Positions 1 to 7,557 of a stretch of 32,888 nt of DNA are shown here, one piece after another. The stretch is taken from contig JAKELU010000002.1 in assembly GCA_022760735.1 (NCBI GenBank), positions 79,262 through 112,149 of the forward strand. Direction: 5' to 3'. The DNA comes from Firmicutes bacterium FC7. Its GTDB lineage: Bacteria > Bacillota > Clostridia > Tissierellales > Tissierellaceae. The translations under genes were made by a program, and so were the position numbers. The first letter of the stretch is position 1. Every line of letters begins with the position of its first letter. The notes under the pieces are model-generated. The model had not been told where the DNA came from. It saw nothing but the letters and a program-made list of their open reading frames with translations, and did no database searches.

Positions 1-629
1 TTTCCCATATCCTTTAGATAAAGTGAACTCTGGATCCTATCTGCTGTAGAAAACTCCTTAGGCAAATTGTCTAGGGCTGCATCTGTCAATCTAGTGTCTA
101 ATAATTCATCTTTCAAGCTTTTAGGAGTAGCATCTACATCTAAAGAAACTTCAGTATTTACTACATTGAGACTTTCTTCGCTAGTTAACTGATTGTTTTC
201 AATTATGCTTAATTCTTCCTTAGGTATCTCAAAAGTTAAATACTCGGATAAATCTAAGATGTTTTCTGCTTCGGTATTATTTGTCATATCCTTCATTGAG
301 ATCATCATATTATCTAAGGATGTGTTTGTCATTTCACTTGTTTTAGGTAGAGTATCTAAGTCAACTAAATTTTCATCAGCTAACACATTCCCAACCAAAT
401 TGGAACCTATGGCATTATCCTGATGAATATTTACATTGAGGATTCCCATCATCATTTCTAAAAGCTTATTTGAGGATTTGCTTTCTTCTTTCTTAGAAGA
501 TTCATCAACTTCTGTTGTCTTAGTCGCATCTGTTAATATGTCATTAAATAGCTTAGAATCTGCTTCTGAAGATGATTTTGATTTTGACTTGGATAAATTC
601 TGTATGGCTTGTACATTTACGACTTCCAC
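1..629 (-). CDS. fliK: Flagellar hook-length control protein FliK, N-terminal part (3' end outside window)
   Basis: An open frame of 209 codons runs from a GTG at 629-627 off the left edge of the window. A strong Shine-Dalgarno (AAAGGAGGTG) lies just upstream and decides the GTG start. The visible protein is hydrophilic, rich in Ser, Asp, Glu, Lys and Met, and has no recognisable fold, as expected for the poorly conserved N-terminal half of FliK. The conserved C-terminal Flg_hook domain would lie beyond the window. Identity rests mainly on position: it follows fliJ by 36 bases at the end of a flgB-fliJ operon, the usual place of fliK. FliK is exported and measures hook length, switching the export gate to late substrates. 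Confidence 0.75.
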   Translation of the reverse strand, partial: MEVVNVQAIQNLSKSKSKSSSEADSKLFNDILTDATKTTEVDESSKKEESKSSNKLLEMMMGILNVNIHQDNAIGSNLVGNVLADENLVDLDTLPKTSEMTNTSLDNMMISMKDMTNNTEAENILDLSEYLTFEIPKEELSIIENNQLTSEESLNVVNTEVSLDVDATPKSLKDELLDTRLTDAALDNLPKEFSTADRIQSSLYLKDMG

Positions 630-665
630 TTTTTCACCTCCTTTATCTTTTATCTATATTAAAAG

Positions 666-1100
666 CTAGTTTTCTAGCTTTTTAAACTTAAGCACTGCCA
701 TTTCATCAATGAATTTTTGCTCTTCAGCCTTAAGGCTTTCTTGGAAATTCAAATAATCCTTTTCCTTAAGCTTTTCCATAATCTTTCTATCCTTTTGAGC
801 AGTAATTAACTCCTGGCGAACCTCCTCTAATTCCTTAGTTTTTCTCTCAATTATTTGATGTTGAATTTCTATCCTATCTTCTAAATCTGCTTTATATAAT
901 TGAAGTTGTCTAAGTTCATTTATTTTTTTACAATCTAGTGACTTTTCCTTAACCATGTTATATTCCTTTATTAAATTAGCCAATGTCAACTTTTCTTGGT
1001 TAAGTTCATTTTGGAAAACAGCAAACTTTTCCATAACGTTTTTCTCTATGCCTTCTCTCCATTCAAGAACTTTCTCCATGGAGAAAGTATATGCCTTCAT
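666..1100 (-). CDS. fliJ: Flagellar export chaperone FliJ
   Basis: A 144-residue, almost fully helical coiled-coil protein with many Lys, Glu and Leu residues and no membrane segment, matching the usual FliJ size (about 140-150). It begins with MKAYTFSMEKVLEWREG, close to the FliJ start in Firmicutes (a short F-x-L-x-K-V-L-x-x-R motif). FliJ is the stalk of the FliI ATPase ring in the type III export apparatus and helps escort late chaperones. It lies 14 bases after fliI in the same operon. A GGAG lies 11 bases upstream of the ATG. The sequence family is weakly conserved, so context adds much of the certainty. Confidence 0.88.
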   Translation of the reverse strand: MKAYTFSMEKVLEWREGIEKNVMEKFAVFQNELNQEKLTLANLIKEYNMVKEKSLDCKKINELRQLQLYKADLEDRIEIQHQIIERKTKELEEVRQELITAQKDRKIMEKLKEKDYLNFQESLKAEEQKFIDEMAVLKFKKLEN

Positions 1101-1114
1101 CTTATGACCAACTC

Positions 1115-2437
1115 CTATTTAGCTTTTGTATTCATTACATTCTTTAGTAATACTAAAGTATCTTCATATATAAAATGTTCATCAACCTTTTGTCTTAAGA
1201 AATTATTTATTGGTCCATTTAACTGGATTGCCCTATCTACCTTTGGGTTACTACCCTTAACATATGCACCAACGTTGATCAAGTCCTCTGATTCTGCATA
1301 GGTAGCAAGGTTTTCTTTCAGCTCACCAACTAATCTATAGTGCTCATCGGTTACAATTTCCTTCATAACCCTGCTGACACTATTTTGGATATCTATTGAA
1401 GGGTAGTGGTTTTTAGCAGCTATTTTTCTTGATAGTACAATATGTCCATCTAAAATACCACGAACTGCATCGGCAATTGGCTCATTCATGTCATCCCCCT
1501 CTACCAAAACTGTATAAAATGCGGTAATGGAGCCTTTTTCAGACATTCCACTTCTTTCTAGTAGCTTTGGTAGTTCTGCAAATACTGAAGGAGTATATCC
1601 TTTTGTGGTAGGAGGTTCTCCAGTTGCAAGGCCAATTTCCCTTTGAGCCATCGCAAAACGCGTTACAGAGTCCATCATGAGCATTACCTTTTTACCCTGA
1701 TCTCTGAAGTATTCAGCTATTGCTGTAGCTACAAATGCTCCCTTAAGTCTAACTAATGGCGGTTGGTCTGATGTAGCACAAACAACAACTGACTTTTTAT
1801 ATCCATCAGGTCCTAGGTCCTTTTCAATGAATTCCAGTACCTCTCTACCTCTTTCACCTATAAGGCCAATGACATTTACATCTGCTTCGCAATATCTAGC
1901 TATCATACCAAGAAGGGTACTTTTGCCTACCCCAGAACCAGCAAATATACCAATTCTCTGACCTTCACCACAGGTAAGAATGCCATCAATAGCTTTAACT
2001 CCAGTACTCATGATCCTTTCAATTTTTCTTCTTTTAAAGGGGTTAGGAGGGGATCTATCTACGTTATAAAGCTGACCATCATTGATGGCATCCATTTCCA
2101 GTGGTCTTCCCAAACCATCTAGTGTTTGTCCTAAGAGTTTATCACTTATTCTAACCTTTAGAGATTTCCCTGTTGGCCTTACCAAGCAACCTGGTCCTAT
2201 ACCACTAAGTTCATCTAGAGGCATCAATAAAACTGAGTTATCCTTAAAACCTACTACTTCAGATAAGACGATCTTGTCTGAGGCTTTTATATATATTTCA
2301 CATACCTCTCCAACAAATACCTCAAGACCCTCTACCTGTATAATAAGTCCTATTACCTGTGTTACCTTACCAAGCTTCTGGTAATGGGGCTTTTTCTTTA
2401 TTAAATTTCTATATTCATCAAATGGTAAATCAAACAA
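1115..2437 (-). CDS. fliI: Flagellum-specific ATPase FliI
   Basis: A 440-residue F1-beta-like ATPase that energises unfolding and entry of flagellar export substrates at the base of the basal body. Walker A is GSGVGKST at residues 167-174. The stretch GERGREVLEFIEKDLG and the Walker B strand VMLMMDSVTRFAMAQRE are typical of FliI/YscN. The N-terminal beta-barrel domain (about 1-95) and the C-terminal helical domain are complete. The start is TTG at 2437, placed by GGAGGAATAGA directly upstream. The fliH stop (TAG) lies within that ribosome binding site, so translation is probably coupled to fliH. Confidence 0.97.
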   Translation of the reverse strand: MFDLPFDEYRNLIKKKPHYQKLGKVTQVIGLIIQVEGLEVFVGEVCEIYIKASDKIVLSEVVGFKDNSVLLMPLDELSGIGPGCLVRPTGKSLKVRISDKLLGQTLDGLGRPLEMDAINDGQLYNVDRSPPNPFKRRKIERIMSTGVKAIDGILTCGEGQRIGIFAGSGVGKSTLLGMIARYCEADVNVIGLIGERGREVLEFIEKDLGPDGYKKSVVVCATSDQPPLVRLKGAFVATAIAEYFRDQGKKVMLMMDSVTRFAMAQREIGLATGEPPTTKGYTPSVFAELPKLLERSGMSEKGSITAFYTVLVEGDDMNEPIADAVRGILDGHIVLSRKIAAKNHYPSIDIQNSVSRVMKEIVTDEHYRLVGELKENLATYAESEDLINVGAYVKGSNPKVDRAIQLNGPINNFLRQKVDEHFIYEDTLVLLKNVMNTKAK

Positions 2438-2438
2438 T

Positions 2439-3272
2439 CTATTCCTCCATATTCCTTATATCATCAATAATGGAATCTATCTGTTTTCTTATTTGTAAAT
2501 CAATAATTTGTGATTCATTTTCTATAACACAACCATTTTTCTCTAGATTTCCATCCTCAAGTATGATAAATCTAGCCTTTGGGCAAACTTTTTCAAGTTC
2601 CCTTACATTATCCTTTAAAAACTCTACATTATTTGGATGGCAGGTAATAATAATGGTTTCAGTATCTTCATAAAGCTGAATAATTGGTTTTATTAGGGGT
2701 ACTATATTTTCGGAAGATGTTTCAATAGCATTATGAACGATACTTTCAGCCATATCACCTGCCAAATCTATAATTCTATTTTTTGAATCTATATAATATT
2801 CCTTAACCTGTTTCTCAGCTTGTTCCAATAAGTTTAAAGCCCTTTTCTTTATTTCATTGCATTCTTCCTGAACTTCTTCGAATGCTTTTTTTAATCCTTG
2901 ATTCATGCCTTCTTCAATGCCTTTTTGTAAGCCATGTTCATATCCTTTTTGGTAGCCTTCATTTAAGGCTTCCTCTTTCATTTTTTCTATTTCAGCCTTT
3001 GCTTCATTTAGGGCTTTCTCTAAGATCGCCTGTCTTTCCTGCTCTATATCAAGTCTTAGATTTTTCTCTAATTCTTCCTTAAAGGCTTGTACCTCTTCTA
3101 TACTTAAAATTTCCTGGCTGTCTTCAGTACTTTCAATTTCCTCTTCAACTAATATGTCTTCATTCATATCCTTGTTTTCCAAGGGAATATTCAATTTAAT
3201 ATTTGATACGGAGACAAGAGAGTCAGAATATGCGGCATTTTCACTTTTTATAATTTTAAACGACGACCGCAT
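2439..3272 (-). CDS. fliH: Flagellar export ATPase regulator FliH
   Basis: About 277 residues. The middle contains a helical stretch with repeated small-residue spacing (GYQKGYEHGLQKGIEEGMNQ), the G-x-x-x-G pattern characteristic of FliH, which packs the FliH dimer and binds FliI. A C-terminal domain resembling the V-type ATPase E subunit follows. An in-frame GTG three codons upstream (3281) would also open the frame, but AGAGGTGAT sits eight bases before the ATG at 3272 and includes that GTG, so the ATG is preferred. The gene overlaps the 3' end of fliG by 17 bases, indicating coupled translation. Confidence 0.9.
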   Translation of the reverse strand: MRSSFKIIKSENAAYSDSLVSVSNIKLNIPLENKDMNEDILVEEEIESTEDSQEILSIEEVQAFKEELEKNLRLDIEQERQAILEKALNEAKAEIEKMKEEALNEGYQKGYEHGLQKGIEEGMNQGLKKAFEEVQEECNEIKKRALNLLEQAEKQVKEYYIDSKNRIIDLAGDMAESIVHNAIETSSENIVPLIKPIIQLYEDTETIIITCHPNNVEFLKDNVRELEKVCPKARFIILEDGNLEKNGCVIENESQIIDLQIRKQIDSIIDDIRNMEE

Positions 3273-4263
3273 CCTGATCACCTCTACTAATTACTATTTC
3301 TCCAGCTTCGTCAAGACGTCTGATTATACCAACAATTCTTTGTTGTGCTTCCTCAACTGTAGATAATCTAACAGGTCCCATAAATTGAATATCTTCTCTT
3401 AACAAGTCTGCAGCACGCTTTGACATATTTGCATAAATAACATTTGCAACTTGTTCTGAAGCTCCCTTAAGCGCAAGAGCAAGGTCCTCATTGCTAACTT
3501 CACGAAGAGTTCTTTGAATGCTAGCTCTATCAAGGTTGACAATATCTTCAAATACGAACAAGTTAGACTTAACTGTCTCAGCCAATTCAGGCTGCTTTTC
3601 TTCTAGATTGCTGATGATGTTTCTTTCTGTACTTCTATCTACAGAGTTAAGTATCTCAACAAGGGTCTTAACTCCACCAATTGTTTCACTTTCATTATCA
3701 ATAAGGCTGGAGAATTTCTCTTCCATTATCTTTTCTATCTTTCTTATAACTGTTGGTGATGTTCTGCTAATTGTTCCCAACCTTTCAGCAATTTCAGTCT
3801 GTAGCTCATCTGGGAACTGTGATAATACCATAGCAGCTTTTTCAGGCTGCATATAGCACATTATAAGAGCAACAGTCTGAGGATGTTCATTCATCAGCAA
3901 ATTCGTCAATTGACGAGTATCAGCTTTACGGGCAATTGAGAATGGCTTTTCACTTTGCTTCATTTGATTTAGTACATCCATTATCTCCTTAGCACGCTGA
4001 GTACCTAGTGCCTTTTGCAGCAATTCCTTGGCATATTCAATTCCACCATCAATTACATATTGCCTTGCAGATGCCATATCAAGGAAATCATTTATTACCT
4101 GTTCTCTTTCCTCTGGTTCCACATAATTGATGTTGGCTATTTCATAAGTAACCTTCTGTATTAAATAATCAGGCAATAGCTTTAGTATTTGTGCTGATGT
4201 CTCTGGCCCTAAGGATATAAGTAGGATGGCCGCTTTTCTAATTCCATTGTTCTTGTTTTTCAT
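3256..4263 (-). CDS. fliG: Flagellar motor switch protein FliG
   Basis: FliG sits on the cytoplasmic face of the MS ring and contacts the stator; it carries the charged torque-generating helix. The 335-residue protein is full length. The EHPQ motif of the middle domain is visible at about residues 126-129, followed by the region around QPEKAAMVLSQFPDELQ typical of the FliM-binding part. The C-terminal torque domain includes DLALALKGASEQVANVIYA and ends with RGDQDAVVV. AAGGGTGAT lies eight bases before the ATG at 4263; a TTG one codon earlier is less well placed. It follows fliF by only a few bases. Confidence 0.97.
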   Translation of the reverse strand: MKNKNNGIRKAAILLISLGPETSAQILKLLPDYLIQKVTYEIANINYVEPEEREQVINDFLDMASARQYVIDGGIEYAKELLQKALGTQRAKEIMDVLNQMKQSEKPFSIARKADTRQLTNLLMNEHPQTVALIMCYMQPEKAAMVLSQFPDELQTEIAERLGTISRTSPTVIRKIEKIMEEKFSSLIDNESETIGGVKTLVEILNSVDRSTERNIISNLEEKQPELAETVKSNLFVFEDIVNLDRASIQRTLREVSNEDLALALKGASEQVANVIYANMSKRAADLLREDIQFMGPVRLSTVEEAQQRIVGIIRRLDEAGEIVISRGDQDAVVV

Positions 4264-4267
4264 CAAA

Positions 4268-5824
4268 TCACCCTTGTTCCTTCATCCATGCTCTTATTAA
4301 GTCTGCTGCTAGTTCTGGATTTTCTCTAGCATATTTTTGTGCTTTTTCTCCTTTAGTATCAGGCTTAACAATAAAATCAAAGTCTTCTACGTCATATTCC
4401 TCTGTGCCCTCTACTGTACCGTCAGATAATATTTCTCCAGCAGCCAACTGTTCTTGAAACTCTCTGTCCTCTTTTTTCTTCTTTCTTAAGTTTCTTATAG
4501 TCAATATAATTAATATCAATAGGGCTAATACTCCTGCCCCTCTTAGTACATATGGCAAGTATTTCTCAAATCCTTCCACTGGCTCTTCTGCAAATTCATC
4601 TATATCTTGTGGATCTTCAATCACATCGTTGAACTTAATTCCTTCAACGCTGATGATATCTCCTCTTTCACTATCGTAGCCTGTTGCTGCAGCTACTATA
4701 TTCTGTATTTTTACAAGGTTCTCATCGGAAAGAATTCCATTATAAACTACAGATGTAGTTAACCTATTTACCTTTCCAGGTGCCTTGATAATATTCTTCG
4801 TTTCAGTTGATAGTTCATTGTTAATTATCCTAGTGTATGTTGAACCTTCACCATCTACACTGTCTGTCACATTGCTTATATTGTCATCTATACTTCCACC
4901 TGTTACAGTTTGAATATCTATATTGCCTCCACTGGCTTCTATCTGCTCACTTCTAGGCACTGGATTGAAGTAAGTAATTACTGTTGTCTCCTCAGAATCA
5001 AAATCTAAATCAGCAAGAACTGATACTGTTACCTTGTCCTTCCCAAGGGCACTTCCTAGTAGCTTCATCAAATTTGATTCAATCTGATCTTCAAATTTAT
5101 TACGGATACTGTCATATTGACTCATAATATCCATTGGAGTTGCATTATTCTCTTCATTTAAAAAACCACTTAGGAGATTACCGCGAGTATCGATTACTTG
5201 AATATTCTCCTTAGGTAAGTTATCAACTGCTCCTGAAACTAATGCCACTATACCTCTTATCATATCCTGGCTTATTTTTTGAGAAGGTTTAACTCCTATG
5301 ATTACTGAAGCAGAAGCTTGTTTTTCCTGTGTTTCAAAGATACTTTTCTCAGGCATAACTAAATGGACCTTTGCAGATTCTACTGCATCAAGAGACATAA
5401 TAGATCTTTGTAGCTCTCCTGTTAATGCTCTTTGATACATTATCTGCCTATCCTCATCAGTTACCATCATTCCTGTATCATCAAATATTTCAAAACCTGT
5501 AGAGCTTTCTGGCATCATACCATTCATGGCCAGCTGCAATCTATATTCATCTACCTTATCGTCTTCTATAAGAATGTTTCTACCATTGTTCTCAAGCTTG
5601 TACTTTATACCATTTGTCTCTAAATCATTAACGATAATTCCTGCATCCTGAAGTTCAAGGTTGCTAAATAGCAAGGCATAATTTGTTTTATTGTTGTTGT
5701 AAGTTAGGACGGAAACAAGTAATATAATTGCAGTAATAGAAGATATCATAATTATCTTCTTCTTTTTATCTAAATTATTCCAACCTTCTTTTGCACCGTC
5801 CAAGGTTTTCTTTATACTATCCAT
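4268..5824 (-). CDS. fliF: Flagellar MS-ring protein FliF
   Basis: A 518-residue membrane protein that forms the MS ring, the base on which the flagellum is built. Two membrane segments are visible at about residues 24-42 and 425-443, flanking a large extracytoplasmic region. The first part of that region resembles the ring-building motif shared with type III secretion (ALLFSNLELQDAGIIVNDLE). The cytoplasmic tail ends in NPELAADLIRAWMKEQG, the conserved FliG-binding helix of FliF. A GGAG lies ten bases before the ATG. The gene lies between fliE and fliG, the standard order. Confidence 0.97.
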   Translation of the reverse strand: MDSIKKTLDGAKEGWNNLDKKKKIIMISSITAIILLVSVLTYNNNKTNYALLFSNLELQDAGIIVNDLETNGIKYKLENNGRNILIEDDKVDEYRLQLAMNGMMPESSTGFEIFDDTGMMVTDEDRQIMYQRALTGELQRSIMSLDAVESAKVHLVMPEKSIFETQEKQASASVIIGVKPSQKISQDMIRGIVALVSGAVDNLPKENIQVIDTRGNLLSGFLNEENNATPMDIMSQYDSIRNKFEDQIESNLMKLLGSALGKDKVTVSVLADLDFDSEETTVITYFNPVPRSEQIEASGGNIDIQTVTGGSIDDNISNVTDSVDGEGSTYTRIINNELSTETKNIIKAPGKVNRLTTSVVYNGILSDENLVKIQNIVAAATGYDSERGDIISVEGIKFNDVIEDPQDIDEFAEEPVEGFEKYLPYVLRGAGVLALLILIILTIRNLRKKKKEDREFQEQLAAGEILSDGTVEGTEEYDVEDFDFIVKPDTKGEKAQKYARENPELAADLIRAWMKEQG

Positions 5825-5848
5825 CTCAATGTAGCTCCTTTAGTAATT

Positions 5849-6139
5849 CTATAGCTGCATATTGTTTATTTCTTTATACGCCTCAACAACCTTATTCCTT
5901 ACCTGAACTGCTAATTCTAAAGCTAATCTTGCTTCTTCTGTTGCTATCATAACTGTGTGTAAATCATCAATTTCTCCACTGATCAAGTCCATTGTCATAT
6001 TGTTTGCATTAACCTGCATATTGTTAACTTTGTTTAACTCTTTAGTTATAACATCTTTGAAATCAATTTGATTGTCTTGATTCTTATCCAACTTATATAT
6101 GCTATTATTTAAATTACTTGATACCTTTGCTATATCCAA
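5849..6139 (-). CDS. fliE: Flagellar hook-basal body protein FliE
   Basis: A 96-residue protein linking the MS ring to the proximal rod. The C-terminal half (EIDDLHTVMIATEEARLAL and RNKVVEAYKEI) is the conserved FliE signature, and the length fits the family (about 95-105). The start is TTG at 6139; AGGGGG lies seven bases upstream and no ATG is as well placed. A 115-base spacer separates it from flgC, unusually long for this operon; that spacer holds an 8-bp inverted repeat (6206-6213/6243-6250) but no promoter that I can support. Confidence 0.93.
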   Translation of the reverse strand: MDIAKVSSNLNNSIYKLDKNQDNQIDFKDVITKELNKVNNMQVNANNMTMDLISGEIDDLHTVMIATEEARLALELAVQVRNKVVEAYKEINNMQL

Positions 6140-6254
6140 TTCTAATCCCCCTAATTTTCTATTTACTATCTATACCCTTTATAATAAGTTTTTCTAAATC
6201 CAATATTTAGCAACTTATAAAAGTGGTCATATCAAAAATTGCTTGCTAAAAGTT

Positions 6255-6689
6255 CTATCCTTTAGAAATCTCTAGGGCTTTCTTCAATATACTCTTACTT
6301 ACATTTAAGGCAGTTACATTTGCTTCATAGGTTCTCTGAGCATTAATTAAAGCTATCATTTCATCTACCATATTTACATTAGGTAGAGTTACGTAACCAT
6401 CTTCATTTGCATCTGGATGATCAGGATCATAAACTATTTTTAATCCCTCATCATTATCCTCAACGCCTACTACTTTAACACCTAAACTTCTTTTTTCATT
6501 CTTGCCTGAAAGCTTGTTCTTTTCATTTACAAGATTTTCTTCAAAGAGCACTTCTTTTTTTCTATAAGGTCCGCCCTCTTCTGTTCTTGTAGTATTAACA
6601 TTAGCAATATTTGTCGATATAGTATCCATCTTTAATCTTTCAAGGGTAAGGCCACTTGCATTAATTTGCATTGAAGTAAAAACCGACAT
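6255..6689 (-). CDS. flgC: Flagellar proximal rod protein FlgC
   Basis: A 144-residue rod protein exported through the flagellar type III apparatus. The N-terminal bbr signature (MDTISTNIANVNTTRTEEG) and the C-terminal signature (MIALINAQRTYEANVTALN) are both present, so the protein is complete. The frame can be extended four codons to a GTG at 6701, but AGGTGGTG is the ribosome binding site of the ATG at 6689 and overlaps those GTGs, so the ATG start is chosen. It follows flgB in the early operon. Confidence 0.96.
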   Translation of the reverse strand: MSVFTSMQINASGLTLERLKMDTISTNIANVNTTRTEEGGPYRKKEVLFEENLVNEKNKLSGKNEKRSLGVKVVGVEDNDEGLKIVYDPDHPDANEDGYVTLPNVNMVDEMIALINAQRTYEANVTALNVSKSILKKALEISKG

Positions 6690-6750
6690 TTTTTTCACCA
6701 CCTATTAGATAATTTTATCATTTTATTTACCCATCAATATTAAGTTTATA

Positions 6751-7131
6751 TTAACGATTTATTACATAATTAAGATTAGCTAGTCTTGAGTTTAGTTGTT
6801 GTATTAAAATGCTGTAATATATCTCATTAGCAGCTAGTTCTGTCATTTCAAGATCAATGTCTACATTATTACCGTTATCATTTAATGATGTGTTCTCTCT
6901 TTTCTTTACTTCAGGTTCAATGTCCTTAAGTTTTTTTGGTCCAAAATGTTTTTCATGAGTTGCCTTCAAAGTAAGCTTGTCCTTAGCTTGTACCAAGTAC
7001 TCCTCAAATTCAACCTTATTTACTTTGTAGTTCGGTGTATTTACATTTGCAATGTTACTAGAAATCGTTTTTTGTCGAAGTGATGCAACATCCAGTCCCT
7101 TCTTTATTAAATCATAACTATAATCACTCAT
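6751..7131 (-). CDS. flgB: Flagellar proximal rod protein FlgB
   Basis: First full-length structural gene of the basal-body operon; 126 residues, normal for FlgB. The N-terminal motif (LRQKTISSNIANVNTPNYK) and C-terminal motif (NEIYYSILIQQLNSRLANLN) are those of proximal rod proteins. The start is an ATG preceded by GGAGGAAAT. The ORF begins 36 bases after the U-tract of a branched terminator in the leader, downstream of a c-di-GMP-I riboswitch, so expression of flgB and everything after it probably depends on read-through of that terminator. Confidence 0.96.
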   Translation of the reverse strand: MSDYSYDLIKKGLDVASLRQKTISSNIANVNTPNYKVNKVEFEEYLVQAKDKLTLKATHEKHFGPKKLKDIEPEVKKRENTSLNDNGNNVDIDLEMTELAANEIYYSILIQQLNSRLANLNYVINR

Positions 7132-7167
7132 ATTTCCTCCATTATTTTTCCATTTTCATGGTAATAT

Positions 7168-7265
7168 AAAAAATGCTTTTCCATCTATTACTTGATATCT
7201 TGTAGATTGCACTGTCCACGGGATAGCAAAGCTACCCATCTACAATATCGTATCTGGAAAAGCAT
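7168..7265 (-). terminator. Branched intrinsic terminator/attenuator in the flgB leader
   Basis: An 11-bp perfect stem (ATGCTTTTCCA at 7265-7255 with TGGAAAAGCAT at 7183-7173) is followed at once by six U residues (7173-7168). The roughly 70-base interior can fold further: TTGTAGAT with ATCTACAA, and GGGTAGC-TTT-GCTATCC. The inner arms are spaced unequally, so this is an RNA fold rather than a plain inverted repeat. It lies between the riboswitch and flgB and is the natural expression platform. Folding is inferred by eye. Confidence 0.75.
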
Positions 7266-7293
7266 GACATGATAAATAAAGTTTTTTAGTCAT
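7240..7293 (-). CDS. Putative 17-residue leader peptide between riboswitch and flgB terminator
   Basis: ATG at 7293 opens a frame of 17 codons, MTKKLYLSCHAFPDTIL, ending in TAG at 7240. GGAG (7305-7302) lies eight bases upstream, an ideal Shine-Dalgarno spacing, and is the very 3' edge of the riboswitch, where it may pair with UUCC of the 5' strand of helix P1. Ribosomes reading the frame would cover the whole 5' arm of the terminator (7265-7255). The ATG itself sits in an AT-rich hairpin (AGTTTTTTA/TAAAAAACT). No homolog is recalled. It may be a regulatory leader ORF or a chance frame; the ribosome binding site is the best argument for it. Confidence 0.45.
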   Translation of the reverse strand: MTKKLYLSCHAFPDTIL

Positions 7294-7301
7294 AAAAAAC
7301 T

Positions 7302-7397
7302 CTCCTTTCGGTAACTGGCTGCCATCCATTAATAAATGGGAAGGCCCTATAGCTTTGCGTCGCTGCCTTTCGACAGGTTTGCCGCTTTCGTGGAAGC
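7302..7397 (-). promoter_or_regulatory. Cyclic-di-GMP-I riboswitch (GEMM-I aptamer)
   Basis: On the minus strand the conserved GEMM-I blocks appear in order and spacing: ACGAAAG, GGCAAACC (7383-7376), a short helix capped by the GAAA tetraloop (CTGTCGAAAGGCAG), GACGCAAAGC (7361-7352), GGGCCT, a variable hairpin, GGCAGCCAG and GTTACCG (7315-7309). This class binds cyclic di-GMP. It starts about 15-20 bases after the SigA-type promoter and precedes the flgB operon terminator, so it is expected to stop flagellar gene expression when c-di-GMP is high, as known for flgB leaders in clostridia. Confidence 0.93.
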
Positions 7398-7419
7398 ATA
7401 TTAAGTTCTTGTTAAAGTT

Positions 7420-7448
7420 AATATATCACATTTTTTTACAATGTACAA
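7420..7448 (-). promoter_or_regulatory. SigA-type promoter of the flgB operon
   Basis: TTGTAC (7448-7443), a 17-base spacer and TATATT (7425-7420), with TG one base before the -10 (extended -10). It lies just after the terminator of the previous operon and just before the riboswitch. No SigD-type -10 is present here, consistent with an early-class flagellar operon read by the housekeeping sigma factor. Confidence 0.65.
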
Positions 7449-7492
7449 CATAAAAACCAAAAAATCATAAATTTACTTAAAATAATAATAAA

Positions 7493-7529
7493 AGCCAAAA
7501 CATTTTTTTACAATCAAATCGTTTTGGCT
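7493..7529 (-). terminator. Terminator after the hag-flaG-fliD-fliS-fliT operon
   Basis: A 9-bp stem AGCCAAAAC/GTTTTGGCT with a loop of 19 bases, followed by a U-rich tail (TTTATTATTATTTT). It lies 29 bases after the stop of the fliT-like gene. The loop is long, so the strength is uncertain, but the stem and tail are clear. Confidence 0.75.
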
Positions 7530-7557
7530 CATTTTATGCAATATTTTGTTTTCACTT

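Noticed and set aside
6206-6250. 8-bp inverted repeat TTTAGCAA/TTGCTAAA in the flgC-fliE spacer as a terminator
   Set aside because: The loop is 29 bases, there is no U-tract, and the operon continues. It may be an RNA-processing hairpin but nothing further supports this.
7173-7265. Inverted repeats around 70 bases between riboswitch and flgB as an invertible flagellar switch like that of Clostridioides difficile
   Set aside because: The arms are only 11 bases, the inner complementary segments are unequally spaced, a U-tract follows one arm, and no recombinase gene is present. A terminator explains the repeat better; inversion would need long-read evidence of both orientations.
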